Origin: Anopheles merus
Taxonomy: Eukaryota; Arthropoda; Insecta; Diptera; Culicidae
Reading direction: 5' to 3'
DNA: 64,000 bases
NCBI RefSeq assembly: GCF_017562075.2
Contig: NC_054082.1
Coordinates: 58,544,779 to 58,608,778, forward strand
Numbering within the stretch: the first letter of the stretch is position 1; each line of letters starts with the position of its first letter. Below are positions 52,459-63,358 of this stretch, piece after piece. The position numbers and the translations under genes were made by a program. Below the pieces are notes generated by a model. It worked only from the letters and a program-made list of their open reading frames with translations. It ran no database searches and was not told the DNA's origin.

Positions 52459-53334
52459 CTACAAAATAAGTTTTCTGTCGGAAATCTCCATTTCTAGCAA
52501 AAACTTACCAGCCATGTTTTGTATTGTTCTCATGTTGAACACGTCCACGATGTTGGCGTCATCGTCCGCGGGAAGCTCAGAGCTGCATTCTAGTGTGTGT
52601 ACACTCGAACGATTTACTTTTGTCCGGCATACTTTTGCAAGATGCCCCATCTTATTGCAATGATTGCAAATTGTCTTCAAGTGTCGGCACTTATCCGCAA
52701 GATGGTCTCCATCCCCACACCGATAGCAAGTTACTTTCCGTTGAGTTGACGCCGGCTTGCTTTTCTTTTTATTCGCAGCAATGATGTACTGAACTGGATA
52801 TGGAGTAACGGTGCCTTGTATCTCATCTGTACCTCGGTTAGACATTTCCATGCCGAAAGCTATGTCCTTTGCTTTAGCCAATGTCAGGTCACGTATCTCG
52901 AGCAGCCGCGATTGTATCGCACGGTTTTGAAGTCCGAACACGAGTTGATTTCGCAAGGCTTTGTCAAGGTAATCGCCAAAACTACAAGTTTGAGCAAGCT
53001 TTTCTAATTCCATCAAATATGTGCTCAGTGATTCATTTTCGCGTTGTTTTCGGTTTGCAAACTTGAAATTTTCCAAAATTTCCAATGGATTTGGATTAAA
53101 ATGCTCTTTGAGGATGGCAACAATTTCTTCGAACGTTTTTGTTTGCGGTTCATCATTCTTTAGATTGTTGCACAATACATCGTAGGTCGCACTACTCATG
53201 TAGTGAAGGAGGTAATCGCGTTTGTCTTCTTCGGGAACACGATGAATTTTGAAAGCAATCTGTAGTTTTTCCAGCCATCTTTGGATTTTGCAGTTTGTTG
53301 GGTCAAATGGTTCAAACACGAACATTCCCGACAT
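52459..53334 (-). CDS. G-E gag
   Basis: 291 residues, uninterrupted. N-terminal FEPFDPTNCKIQRWLEKL and YLLHYMSSATYDVL, capsid region with KEHFNPNPLEILENFKFANR, then two CCHC knuckles CYRCGDGDHLADKC and CNHCNKMGHLAKVC near residues 215-250. It ends at a single TAG after RKLIL, directly followed in frame by the protease VDTG. Start chosen at 53334 (MSGMFVFEPF), the first ATG after the leader. Confidence 0.88.
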   Translation of the reverse strand: MSGMFVFEPFDPTNCKIQRWLEKLQIAFKIHRVPEEDKRDYLLHYMSSATYDVLCNNLKNDEPQTKTFEEIVAILKEHFNPNPLEILENFKFANRKQRENESLSTYLMELEKLAQTCSFGDYLDKALRNQLVFGLQNRAIQSRLLEIRDLTLAKAKDIAFGMEMSNRGTDEIQGTVTPYPVQYIIAANKKKSKPASTQRKVTCYRCGDGDHLADKCRHLKTICNHCNKMGHLAKVCRTKVNRSSVHTLECSSELPADDDANIVDVFNMRTIQNMAGKFLLEMEISDRKLIL

Positions 53335-53675
53335 CTTCTTACAACTGCAGTAGCAGTTGTAATTTCAGCAGTATTGTCGGATCTTGTAACTGGTCGTATT
53401 AGAAGGATCAACAGTAGCAGTAGCAACAGCAGCAGCTGCAGCAGCAGCAAAAGAACAACCAATGCCCGCTGGATTTATCAGCGGAAGAGAGTTTCTGTAG
53501 AGTGATCAGCATCAGCAGCCTTAGCAGCGGAGCGAGTGATGATTGAATAAGCAGCAGAACCAGCTTCCCTTGGTGGAGATGCCATGAATACAAACACAGC
53601 ACAGTTTCGATTTGTACGGCTTTGTTCTATGAGCAATGTAGCACGCGTAATGCTCGTTCTTCCTCGTCGCCAATT
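53335..53675 (-). other. G-E leader, with CAG-type repeats
   Basis: Between 5' LTR and gag. Contains a trinucleotide-rich stretch (GCAGCAGCTGCAGCAGCAGC near 53429-53450 on plus) and the PBS next to the LTR. Confidence 0.65.
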
Positions 53676-53863
53676 TATTGTAATTATAATGTATGAACTT
53701 TTATTTCCGTGGTATTCTGCTTACAAACGTTCTTCGTGTGTGCAAAGTGACGCTGCTTTTTCTTGGCGCACTTTTTCTCCCATTCCCCGTTTGACGGTTC
53801 TTGACAGCTACCTCCTGTCAGGTTGGCTCATACGATAACTTGCTGTACGTGCTGGTTATGACA
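53676..53863 (-). repeat. G-E 5' LTR
   Basis: 188 bp; starts TGTCATAACC (minus) next to TSD CAAGT, ends just before AATTGGCGACGAGG (PBS region). Confidence 0.85.
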
Positions 53864-54227
53864 CAAGTGTTGTGCGATTTGAAATGAAGCTGCGCGAATG
53901 ATTTGTAATGCATGTTATGCAGCTTCATTTCGTACTTTTTTTTATAGAAATCAACGTATACAAAAGGATCTACGCAGATATTCGGCCACTTCAACGTTTG
54001 CATCGATGGAGCGATCGATTTTATTTTAGTTTAATATTGTGCACGTAAATGTGTGAAATCGTGTAAAGTTATGTAAATGTTTCAATAAAGTGATGAAAAA
54101 ACGATCTACGCTTGTTTGTTTTTTTTGTTAAGCTTTAGAAATCAAAAAAATACGCAATTAGTGTGAGCTGAACGAAAGAAACGCACACAGAGCAAGGGTG
54201 CAAGAAACGCACACTCTATGCCTGTAG
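53864..54227 (+). repeat. Family X, copy X2, right piece
   Basis: Continues X2 after G-E: CAAGTGTTGTGCG, hairpin 53881-53931, GGATCTACGCAGATATTCGG, AATAAAGTGATGAAAA (54082 on) and the terminal GCCTGTAGGG at 54218-54227. This end matches the X3 left end in complement. Confidence 0.82.
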
Positions 54228-55053
54228 GGTAGAGCATTACCTAAGCGCAGTTGTTGTTGCCCATATTGCCCCAGTGCCTTGAGGTTTCACGTTTTGTTGA
54301 CATATGCCCATTTTGCCCCAGGGCTATACCCATTTTGCCCCGCGTGGTAAAATAGCATCTCGTATAACATCAACTTTTGTTTTACACTTTTTTCATGTTA
54401 TTTCAGTTATTTTCAGGCTATGTGGCAATTTTAATTCATAGATAAATGGTACAGGCATGTAATAACGTAAGATTTTTGTGTGGCATATTCAAAGGAATAG
54501 TCATTAAATTGCTTAACATGGTGTCCCGCTTTCCCCTTATTGTAGGCAGTTTCGCAGCGAGCGCCAATCCTCGTTCTTGGGTGCACCGATCTTCTTTTTT
54601 CGTTTCTTGTATACCTTTTCCATGCACTTTGCACACAACAACTTGTACTAGTAAAGTATTTGTAATGCCGGCAAGAGTATGTGAAAAGGATATCGTGGCC
54701 CATTTCTATTGATTGGGCTTTGCTATTGACCCATTACTAATGGTCGCTTTTGCGGCGGTCCAAGAGAACATCGGACAGGTGTGAGGGAAAAAAAATATCA
54801 GGTTACGATTGCATTCCTGAAACCCTCCAGCACCAACACTGATGTATTCATTAATATGGAAACAAACGGAAACATTACTGCCACCAACAACATCATTACA
54901 TATAGTATATTATGTTATTAGTACATATATGCTGTATGGAGCGCACCAACGACTCCGATCCGATTCCGACTATTGTTAGTTCGATTCCGACTCCGGCAAA
55001 ATGGAACCACTAGATCCACCCGGAGTCGGAGTCGTCCGGAGTCGACCTGAAGT
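54228..55053. other. Spacer with CCCATTTTGCCCC and GACTCCG motif repeats
   Basis: No gene. 54260-54345 has three copies of a GCCCATNTTGCCCC motif also found on both duplication arms. 54940-55045 is a degenerate repeat of GACTCCG/CGGAGTC with an internal dyad. The rest is AT-rich. Confidence 0.6.
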
Positions 55054-55260
55054 TACTGCAGCAAAGTGGACAAACAGAGAACGCATAGCAAGTTATTGCC
55101 AAAAGCGTGTAGGCAAAGATCGACGAACATAACCGTTTGGCTAGAACCGTTTTAAACTTTCCAGAACCTTCGTAATAACACTAAAAGCGCAGCATAGGCA
55201 CATAATGGCAGACACCTCACTCCGATACAATGTATAAATTGCACCTCATATCAATAAACT

Positions 55261-55605
55261 TTAATTGGGACAAAAACACATTCCAAAACCAAATGTACGA
55301 AACCTATTGAGTATAAATAAGGCCAATTCCAAAAGCTTCCCCTTATTTCCAGAGTTTAGTTATGTCCCCCTTCCCAAGGTAAGGCTTCTAAACTCCAACG
55401 TTTCCAGTAAAGGATACCCCTTCTGGGTTTCTATGATCGCCTGGACGTTCAAGTGTTGAAAAGTCCGCTTCAAACAAAGTATTATTCTTCCTCGATACAT
55501 GTCAGCGAAACACTGACCAACCGCGACGGTACTCAATACTCGATGTACAGTTGTACAATCATCACATTACATGGCGACCGTAACTATCTCCAAACTTACT
55601 ACATG
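55261..55605 (+). repeat. Partial G-C-like LTR, plus orientation
   Basis: Contains CCAAATGTACGAAACCTATT, TTGAGTATAAATAAGGCC (TATA box), CCTTCCCAAGGTAAGGCTTC, TTGAAAAGTCCGCTTC and ACATTACATGGCGACCGTAA in the G-C LTR order, ending near CTTACTACA. Partner of 47295-47640 on the left arm. Confidence 0.75.
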
Positions 55606-56209
55606 GCAACCGTGACAATCTCCGAACTTACTACACAGGAAAGCCCGGATTCAACGGATTCAATTGTCTTGCTTTGTTGAGACAAACTGTAAATAAATAT
55701 TATATCTTTCAAAATAAACAATGTGAAACTTCCACCCATCCCTGAAATTGGTTTCGGCTTATTTTCGAAGCGGCAAAAATTACATCAATATGCTAGTTCA
55801 TCTTATTTTGCATTTTCCTTGGTTATTTGTTTTTAAAGGGTTATAAAACTTACATGGTGTTCATAGAACACTCTAATTAATACCTTTCGAGCATTGGAAT
55901 GTATCTTTGTACTGAAATAATGCTTAAATAGAAGGTGCCCGTTCTGTCCCACATGCCCATTTTGCCCCTTCTTCCCTTACTTGTCACACCTCCAATCAAT
56001 AGATATTGCGACATCGGTACCGCCCAAGATCGAAGCATGATCGATTGCAGTTCCTGGAACCAGCATGTGTCGCCGGGAATAACAACCCGACACCCGACAG
56101 ACAAAGCGAACGAAATTTTCATGCGAGGGGTAGGTAGAAACACGCGGTGAGGTCCGGCCCAAGATCGTATTCGAAGTCCATTGTTTTGGGCTGAAAATTA
56201 AAAATGGCT

Positions 56210-57118
56210 GATGGAGCGCTACCACAGAGAGAATGCGCTCTCTTGCTTGCCTTTAAAATACACGTGGCGATCTCGCAGTAAAGAACGCTCGCTCGCGCTG
56301 TTTCATCATACCCCTTCTTTCCCGCTTCTTTCGACTTGCGTTGCGTTGAACTGGTACCCCCTCCCACTTGATTCCAGCGAATTGCGCTGCGCTGGACTGA
56401 CACTCCCTCGCGCTCGTTTCTTTCGTATCGCGCTGTGCGCTTCCCTTCATTTGGACTTGGTGCACCCGAATCAAAACAAAAACTTGAACACATCAAACTT
56501 GGTTTACATTTTATCACTTTTATTGCATATAAAAGCACATTTAAACACATAGCTTCACACAATCTTGCTGCAAACCACACACATTCTTTGTATACAAAAA
56601 TCGTCGTATTTCAAATAGCCGCCTAACTGCGTGGATCCCATTGTTGATGTTCAATACAGCAAAAAAACATTGAAATGAAGCAGCGTAAATCACACATTTA
56701 GGATAAATGGTGAAAGATAAGCACAGCTTCATTTCAATGTGCAAAACACTTCAACACTTAGCGAAACTTCGATCGCCTGGGACTTTGGCTAACACGCGTG
56801 CAGCCTTTCACGGTGAACGCTTGAGCTGGACTGACGATTTCGTGTGGTGGCAAGAAAGGGAACGCACAGTGGGACACTCGCTGCACTAGTGCGAGCGAGA
56901 CACCGATACCAGCATACCGCTGCGAGAAAACCAAACTGAGTGCACAGGCTGAAAGTGAACGCACACATTTAGCATTGATTGTGTGAGTGCAAAAACTGTG
57001 TATAAACCAAAAGACGCTCGCGCCTCCGCGTAATTTCGCGTATTTCCAACCGTCTCTCCCTGCTACTACAGGCCTCTCACCTGAAAGTCGCACACTTTTT
57101 CATTCTCTTTGCTAGTAG
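56210..57118 (-). repeat. Family X, copy X4
   Basis: Nearly complete: one end at GGTAGCGCTCC (56207-56217, complement) and the other at GCTAGTAGGG (57109-57118). Shares ACGAAATCGTCAG-type, hairpin (56667-56740, 15-bp perfect stem ACATTGAAATGAAGC) and TTTTATCACTTTTATT (polyadenylation complement) segments with X3. It is itself bracketed by inverted copies of GTCCGGCCCAAGATCG (about 56153-56168) and GATCTTGGGCCGGAC (57137-57151). Confidence 0.75.
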
Positions 57119-59639
57119 GGAATGGACTTCGGATCCGATCTTGGGCCGGACCCCCACCACGTGTTTCCCCAAGGACGCAAAAACCGACGGCGGCCTGTGT
57201 AATCTGAGCTCCCTATAAAGCTCTCCACAAAGCTCTCGTTTGCAGTCTTGTCGAGAGCTTCGCCACAGGCGCCCGAACCATCCGTCACGCACACATCTAA
57301 ACGTTCTGGTTTCGTCAGCCACTCACGTATACCAATGTGTTTCCTCCACCCCCTTTTTGGTTTACTTATAGAAATGATGAGGCTGTTCACATTTGCTTTA
57401 TGCACACATTCGCATGCTGTTTATTGAATAGTATCTCTCTCCCTTCCCACATGTGTTTTGACATACTCCCGCTGTGTAGACGGCAGAACGCTTTCCCCCT
57501 TCTAAATTTACTGTTCATCCTCCTCTTGTTCTTCCTTCCTCCTACCGCGCTCGGGGTACCATCCGTGCTGCGCGTGTTCAGCTGGCTTCAGTTTAGTGAT
57601 GACGTCATGAACAGGAGCTGCGCGTTTTGAACTGGCTTCTGTTAAGTAATGACGCTGAGCTGCGCGCGTTTCGACAGGTTCTTGGCGTAATTCAGTGCGT
57701 TGGTTTGTGGCAGTTTTGTGCTGAACGCTTTCCAAAAAAAAAGAACCAATAATTAATGTATGTAGTATGTATTACTATGGCGAGTTTTGCGCATAAGATT
57801 AGATCAACACTTACCTTAATATTTTAAAACTGAAAAACGTTTTCTTTTCGTCGCTCATTTTGAACATTGTTGACGAGGCCAGCATGTAGTCGTTGATAAA
57901 TAGCGCACACACCTTTAATTTTTTAGACGCCAAGGGTTAGTTGAATGTACTTGCACAGGCACACATGTGAGCAAGAAACTTACCTCAACAATTTGCTACG
58001 ATAAATCATTCAATAACTGAACTGAACACGGCCCAAAACGTAGACGAGCAAAGTACGTCGCACAAGAAATCGCACCTCACTTCAGTACATCTTTCCACAG
58101 GGAAAGTGCTGGACAGACTGAGGATGCCTCACACTCGGATGAGCGCGATAGCAGAAAAATCATGGTGGATCGAGAGAGATGGGTAGACTCGGTGTAGTGC
58201 AATAAGCTGGAAGATGCATGTGTGTGTGACCACCGAAAGACTTCAGTCCCCGCTCCTCGCGTTTTTCATCCATCGTTTTTCGTCACACGCACACACCTCT
58301 ACACGGGCGGCGGTTTGCAGTCCAAAATCTAGAGAGAGAAGACAGGACCTCTCGCTTTGGCACACAGCAAAATCTCTCAACAACTTCGGCTCTGCTACTT
58401 GGGTAAGTGAGCCTTGATGAGCGCGATGGCTCCCATACAAAGGCCTTCGGCTTTGCTAGCTGGGAAGGTTCCACTCATCCAAGAGAATATGTAGCGGCAA
58501 AAGGTGTTGATCACGCTTACTGGCTTGGGTTGATATGGCTTCGTATAACCTTATGGTCCTCAGTCATAACACGGTACATTACATTGCCGAATTCAGGCAA
58601 TATTCTTCCTGGCTTCCATTTCCATCCGTTTTGCGAGTAAATCTTTGCGAATACTATCATCAGATTTGGCGCGCCTCAACCGCGGTGTTGTATGAAGGCT
58701 GTTGATGAAAGTACACAATTAATAGACACACTTTGTTAAAAAAAATTACACTTGATTTAAAGATGTGACAAACTTACCTTTGTGCTTGAGGATCGATTGA
58801 ACCTTGAACGCCTGTGCACACAGTGTCGAAATTTGAAGAGGTTTGGAGAACAGCTAGCGGTAGCAGCACACAGCTGAAACTTGTAAAGTGCAATGTTTTA
58901 ATTAGAATAAATGTCACATAGCACTAGACACTTAGAAAAGGACACTTACCGAAATAATTAGATGATAACAATTCGTCCTTCGATAAAGCAAAAAGAACAC
59001 CGCGGATGGTGCAGTACGGGAAAGTGTTTTACGCAGGAAAAATAGTTCACGCAGCACAAAAACACACACTCTCATGTCCACGGTTCAGAGTACACTGAAG
59101 TCGCTCTTTGGCTTGGATGGAAAAGAGCAAACACCCTGATGAGTGCGAAGGAAGAAAACGACTTGTGTTCAACAGGGATGGGTAGAATCAAACACACGAA
59201 GTGTGCAGGAGAATTCTCTTCGTGTGGCAAGAGAGAATTGACTAACACCTTGATGAGCGAGAACGCAACAAACATTGTAGAATGTACAAATGGGATAGGA
59301 ATAGTGAGCGAAGGCAGTTTTTGGACATGAGGGGGTTGAAACTGGGAGAAAAAAGCTTCGGTTGCTACTTGGGTTGGGACGAAATTGCGTCGTTGCCAAG
59401 GACCGTAAAGATATCAGGTCAAGTTATAAGCCCGTTTTGACAGTTAGGTGGAAGAAGAATCGACGAAGAAAACTGACAGTTAGTTTTCCGCGTTTGGCAA
59501 ACGCTTCAAGTTCTCGAAGGAAAATTTCCGTTTTAAATCACGGGCTGTGTTCTAATAAACTAAAATATTCACCCAAATTGATCTCCACCAAATATTGACC
59601 ATGCAAAACGTAAACAATCCATCAATACATATACAAGCG
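57119..59639. other. Non-coding region with several minus-strand splice-donor motifs
   Basis: No protein-like ORF; open frames are low complexity or lack domains. Near-consensus 5' splice sites on the minus strand (complement of CTTACCT/CTTACCG) occur at about 57815, 57979, 58775 and 58947. An acceptor-like TTTACAAGTTTCAG lies on the minus strand at about 58870, so one exon of ~95 bp (58777-58872) could be defined. TGATGACGTCATGA, a CRE-like palindrome, is at 57597-57610. The related strings CTTCGGCTCTGCTACTTGGG (58384) and GCTTCGGTTGCTACTTGGG (59354) suggest a diverged duplication. Confidence 0.45.
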
Positions 59640-62315
59640 GAAAACTATCTGTCAAAATCGGATCCCAGGGGGGGGGGGGATCACCAAAAGCGCTATAACT
59701 ACACCTCATTACACATTCCACCTTGGTCGTTGCTCATCGTTATTGGTTTCTTGCGGTTTAGGCACAGGGCGTATAAGCTCTAAACAAGTGCGAATTTGTT
59801 GTCCGAACATTACTGTCGCTGGCGCTTCGTTATTTGGCATTGGAGGATTTGGCGTGGCGCGATATGTTTGTAAAAACATGTCAAGTGCATCTTCTATTGC
59901 AGTTCCATCGCTCGTGATTTTGGTTATGGCGCGCTAGAATGTATCCACGAAGCGTTCCGCTTGCCCGTTAGACTGAGGGTGGAATGGGGCGGATGTGATG
60001 TGCTCTATGCCGTTACAAATACAAAAATCCTCCAATTCGGAACTGATGAATTGGCGACCATTATCGCTAACAAGGGTTACTGGCATACCGTATCGCGCAA
60101 ACATGGTATTAAGGATTCGTATGGTCGCTTTGGAAGTTGTGTTGGCAGTTCTTATTACCTCTGGCCATTTAGAGAAAGCATCGACTACGATTAAGTAGGA
60201 GAAACCATCGATGGGGCCAGCATAATCGATGTGGATACGTTGCCACGGTGCAGTTATCTCAGTCCATGGTTCCGGGCTAGCGTGTGGGGGTGATTTCGCT
60301 GCGGATGCAAAAGCGTTACAAGATGCAACAAGTTCAGCGATATCGGTGTCTATCTTCGGCCAGTAGACGTAGCTTCTTGCGATCGACTTCATCCTTTGTA
60401 CACCTGGATGGCCGTGATGTAGTTGACGCAGGCATCGTTGCCGGAGAGCCCTAGGTATGATGACTCTCTCCCCGAATAAGAGACAGCCTCCCATCTCTGA
60501 TAAAGCTTCCTTCCTAGCGTAGAAGCATGCCAGCTCACCGCTGAACGTACTGTTACGTGGCCAGTCTTGTCGTACAAACTGTATGACTTTGCTCATAATG
60601 GGATCGGATTTAGTAGCCGTTGCGACATCCGTTGCATTTAATGCAACTGAACCCAATGAGTTAACGACAACTGATCGTATATCCTCCTCTAGGCCGATGC
60701 TAGCAATCACGTAGTCTTCCTCTAACTTTCCGTGATTTCGAATCAGTCGCAAAAGGATGTCGGCGTTCCCAAAATTGTCGGTCGATACGTAATTGATGTC
60801 GAAATCATACAGCTGTAAGGTGAGCGCGAATCTCTGCAGGCGATTGGCGGTGTAGATGGGGATGCCTTTCTTGCTGCCGAAAATTCTCAAAAGTGGCTTG
60901 TGGTCCGTTTGTAGAGCAAAATGCCGTCCAAATATAAAATTATGGAATTTAGTCACAGCGAAGATAATTGCCAAGCCTTCCCGATCTATCTGGCTGTAGT
61001 TTTTCTCTGCCTTTGTAAGTGCATGGGACGCATGCTGCACAACTTTAAAAGTTCCATCGGGGAACTTGTGACCGATTGTTGCGCCTAATTCGACGGATGA
61101 CGCGTGCGCGGATACAACGAACTCACGCCTTGGATCGTAGTGCGTCAGGAGCAGTTCCAATGAAAGGATACTTTTGAACTGCTCGAAGGCTTTTTGGCAT
61201 TCAGGGGACCACTTAAACGAACTGCATTCTTGCTGTAAGTTGTCCAACGGGTATCGAAGCTTGCACATGTTCGGCATAAATCTTCCATAATAGTTAACGG
61301 CGCCAAGAAAGGAACGTACACCACTAACGTCGGTTGGCGCTTAAAGATCCTTTATCGCTGCTATTTTGGCTGGGTCTGGACGAATGCCGTGGTTATCGAG
61401 GATGTGACCAAGGTAGCGAACTTGGCGTTTGTTGAACGAACATTTCTCCAGGCGGATGGTGAAACCATACTCCTGAATGCGTCTTAGGGTTTCGTTTAGT
61501 ACGTCGTCGTGTTCCCGTTGTGTTCGTCCACCAACGATAACGTCGTCCATGTAACTCGCGACACGTTCCATTCCAGCAAGCATTTGGTTATGGACCATTA
61601 TTTGCTGCTGAAATGTGCCTGGTGCTACTTTAATCCCTGGTGGCAGGCAATTATACAGGTACAACCCTTTATGCGTGTTTATGGTGAGCAAGCGGCGCTT
61701 TTGCTCGGCAATGGGGACCTGTAAGGAAGCATCATATAAGTCAATTTGGCTAGAAATTGTCGAGTTACCCAGTTTGGTGTAGATGTCCTGTGGCAGTGGC
61801 AGCGGATAGTCATGGGTGTAGAGTGATGCGTTGAGTCCCGTCGAATAGTCTCCGTATATTCTTAGTTGTCCATTCGACTTGCGTACCACTACAATCGGTG
61901 CTGCCCACTCGGAGTGCTGGACTGGTGTGATGATGTTGAGCCGCTCCAGTCTATCAAATTCGGCGTTCACTGCATCGCGCATGGCATAAGCTACGGGACG
62001 TTTTGCGCAGAAAACTGGACTGCAATTCGGCTTCAAGTGTAGTGTAACCTCAGCTTTCGCACAAAAACCCATCGTTGATTTAAACAGGTCGGGAAATTTT
62101 CGAACGATTCCCTCCGGAGTAGTAGCTGTGCTGGTAAAATTGTTACACAGCTGTTTTATACACACAGACCATAAGGAGAAAGCTTCAGCAAGGTCGATTC
62201 CCAGCATGGCCAATTCTCCTTTTGCCACGAAAATTACAGTTTGCTTCTCCTGCCCGTTGATTCCAACCGTTGCTCGAAATTCGCCATCCATTTCGAGTTT
62301 GTCACCAGATGCCAA
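59640..62315 (-). pseudogene. G-F pol (protease end, RT, RNase H, integrase)
   Basis: One minus-strand frame with two nonsense codons: TAA 61343-61341 (after IAAIKDL) and TAG 59936-59934 (after ERFVDTF). RT: RPVAYAMRDAVNAEFDRLER, WAAPIVVVRKSNGQLRIYGD and catalytic SYMDDVIVGG. RNase H has SAHASSVELGATIGHKFPDG, where the family usually has Asp in place of His, so its first catalytic residue is lost. Integrase finger HHGHPGVQRMKS with CNAFASAAK, where Phe replaces the second Cys. The core acids in HIDYAGPIDGF, VSDNGRQF and GQAERFV are kept. Beyond 59934 the frame continues ALDMFLQTYRATPNPPMP to about 59690. Confidence 0.85.
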
Positions 62316-63033
62316 TTTTGCGATTACAGATGATGGAATTGCGGGCTACCGATGCGTTTCCAAAGCCGACGACTAATCACGGTTATGTCCGATGCTGTAT
62401 CCAGTTGGAGCCGAATTTGTGAACCGTTGATCGAACACGATACAAATTTCCTCCGATGATGTAGGCTGTTCACATTCACGGTGACACTTTGCATATTGGC
62501 TCGTTTACAAAAAGTCTTCTTTCGATGGGGCTGCTTCTTGGTACGTTGCTGCTTACAGAAACCTTCGTGATGACCGACCGATCCGCATTGTGTGCATGTG
62601 TGCGTCTTGTAAGTGCACTCGCGAGTCCAATGCAGGGATCCACATAACCAGCATGGTCGACTAGGTTTATCTGTACGCTGTTCGTTGGTGTAATGAGACG
62701 GGCCTGTGTTGGTGCGCTGATCCCGTTTTGCGTTACGTTGAACGGAAAATACTTGTTCACTGCGGTCACGTTTGCTGCATTAATTGCAACAAAATTTGCT
62801 GCTGTTGCATTAGTTGCAAAATTTGTGCCGTTGAAGAATTATCACTTTCCGGAACATTCTGTACTGACGATGCAGAAAATGGTGGGACCGAAGCATTTTG
62901 CTATACTTGGGCACTTTTGTGAGTGGCACTTGGGGACGTTGACCTGTATCTTGCGGTGCGTGTACTGTAACCGGGGCCATAACCAACCTTGCCATCCTTG
63001 CGCTGATCGACGTTCATCTTCTTCTTGACTCAT
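62316..63033 (-). pseudogene. G-F gag and protease start, shortened and frameshifted
   Basis: ATG at 63033 (MSQEEDERRSAQGW) starts a Gag frame that shifts near 62950 and runs through Gln-rich remnants. The nucleocapsid knuckles CWLCGSLHWTREC and CTQCGSVGHHEGFC are readable near 62655-62570, and the protease LDTASDITVISRRLW near 62400. Only about 380 bp separate the ATG from the knuckles, so most of the capsid region is deleted. Confidence 0.7.
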
Positions 63034-63128
63034 CCTGCGGCGTTTCCTTGTCGGTGGAATTGCTTTGCACTACGCGAAATTCACTTCCGATAAAAATGCG
63101 TCACAACTTTAAAATCCTCGTCGCCAAC

Positions 63129-63358
63129 TGTTGTGGTTCTTACACTTTATTTAAGAATTAATAGGAAACACGTTGAATAACACATTGGACGATACGCGAA
63201 TACTGGTATCGGGTGTGCAACCGTCCGTTGCCCTTGAGCGCTCGGTATCAACTCTCGTGCGGCTCCGGTCCTTGTTCGCCAATACGGGAACACTGAGGCA
63301 CTCAACACGATCGTGCTTCAATAGTCGACAGGCGAATGTCGACTGCGTTCCCACAACA
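63129..63358 (-). repeat. G-F 5' LTR
   Basis: 230 bp with inverted ends TGTTGTGG...CCACAACA; AATAAAGTGTAAG (polyadenylation-type) near the inner end on the minus strand; directly followed by GTTGGCGACGAGG (PBS). Confidence 0.8.

Larger units (their letters stand above)
48226..53863 (-). mobile_element. G-E: minus-strand gypsy element, decayed
   Basis: LTRs 48226-48401 (3') and 53676-53863 (5'), flanked by CAAGT (48221-48225, 53864-53868). LTRs start TGTCATAACC on the minus strand. The PPT complement GCTCTTCCCCCCGAA at 48402-48416 and PBS TTGGCGACGAGG (minus; 53664-53675) are in the right places. gag, protease, RT, RNase H and integrase are present with several frame breaks. X3 (50107-51047) is inserted in RNase H. 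Lineage near CsRn1/Mag by RNase H motifs; uncertain. Confidence 0.88.
55054..57118 (-). repeat. Right arm of the large inverted duplication
   Basis: Complement of 46127-47853, with X4 in place of the shortened X1 plus LTR fragment. Spacer between arms about 7.2 kb. The boundary at the inner end is GTTACTGCAGCAAAGTGG. Confidence 0.82.
59640..63358 (-). mobile_element. G-F: minus-strand gypsy element, 3'-truncated
   Basis: 5' LTR at 63129-63358, PBS TTGGCGACGAGGAT (minus), a short gag, then a nearly open pol. The integrase C-terminus and the 3' LTR are absent; coding similarity ends at about 59690 beside a run of 12 or more G (59668-59680). gag is shortened. Disabled by truncation and two nonsense codons. 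Confidence 0.85.

Noticed and set aside
53397..53455. CAG repeat as a polyglutamine gene
   Set aside because: It lies in the untranslated leader of G-E and is not in a supported reading frame.
57337..57630. 97-residue hydrophobic frame that could suggest a membrane protein
   Set aside because: Pyrimidine-rich DNA gives Leu/Phe-rich translation; no good start context, homology or conserved copy is visible.
59668..59680. G-run near the G-F end as a G-quadruplex or telomeric motif
   Set aside because: A single homopolymer with no repeated G blocks; it may be a sequencing or joining artefact at the truncation.
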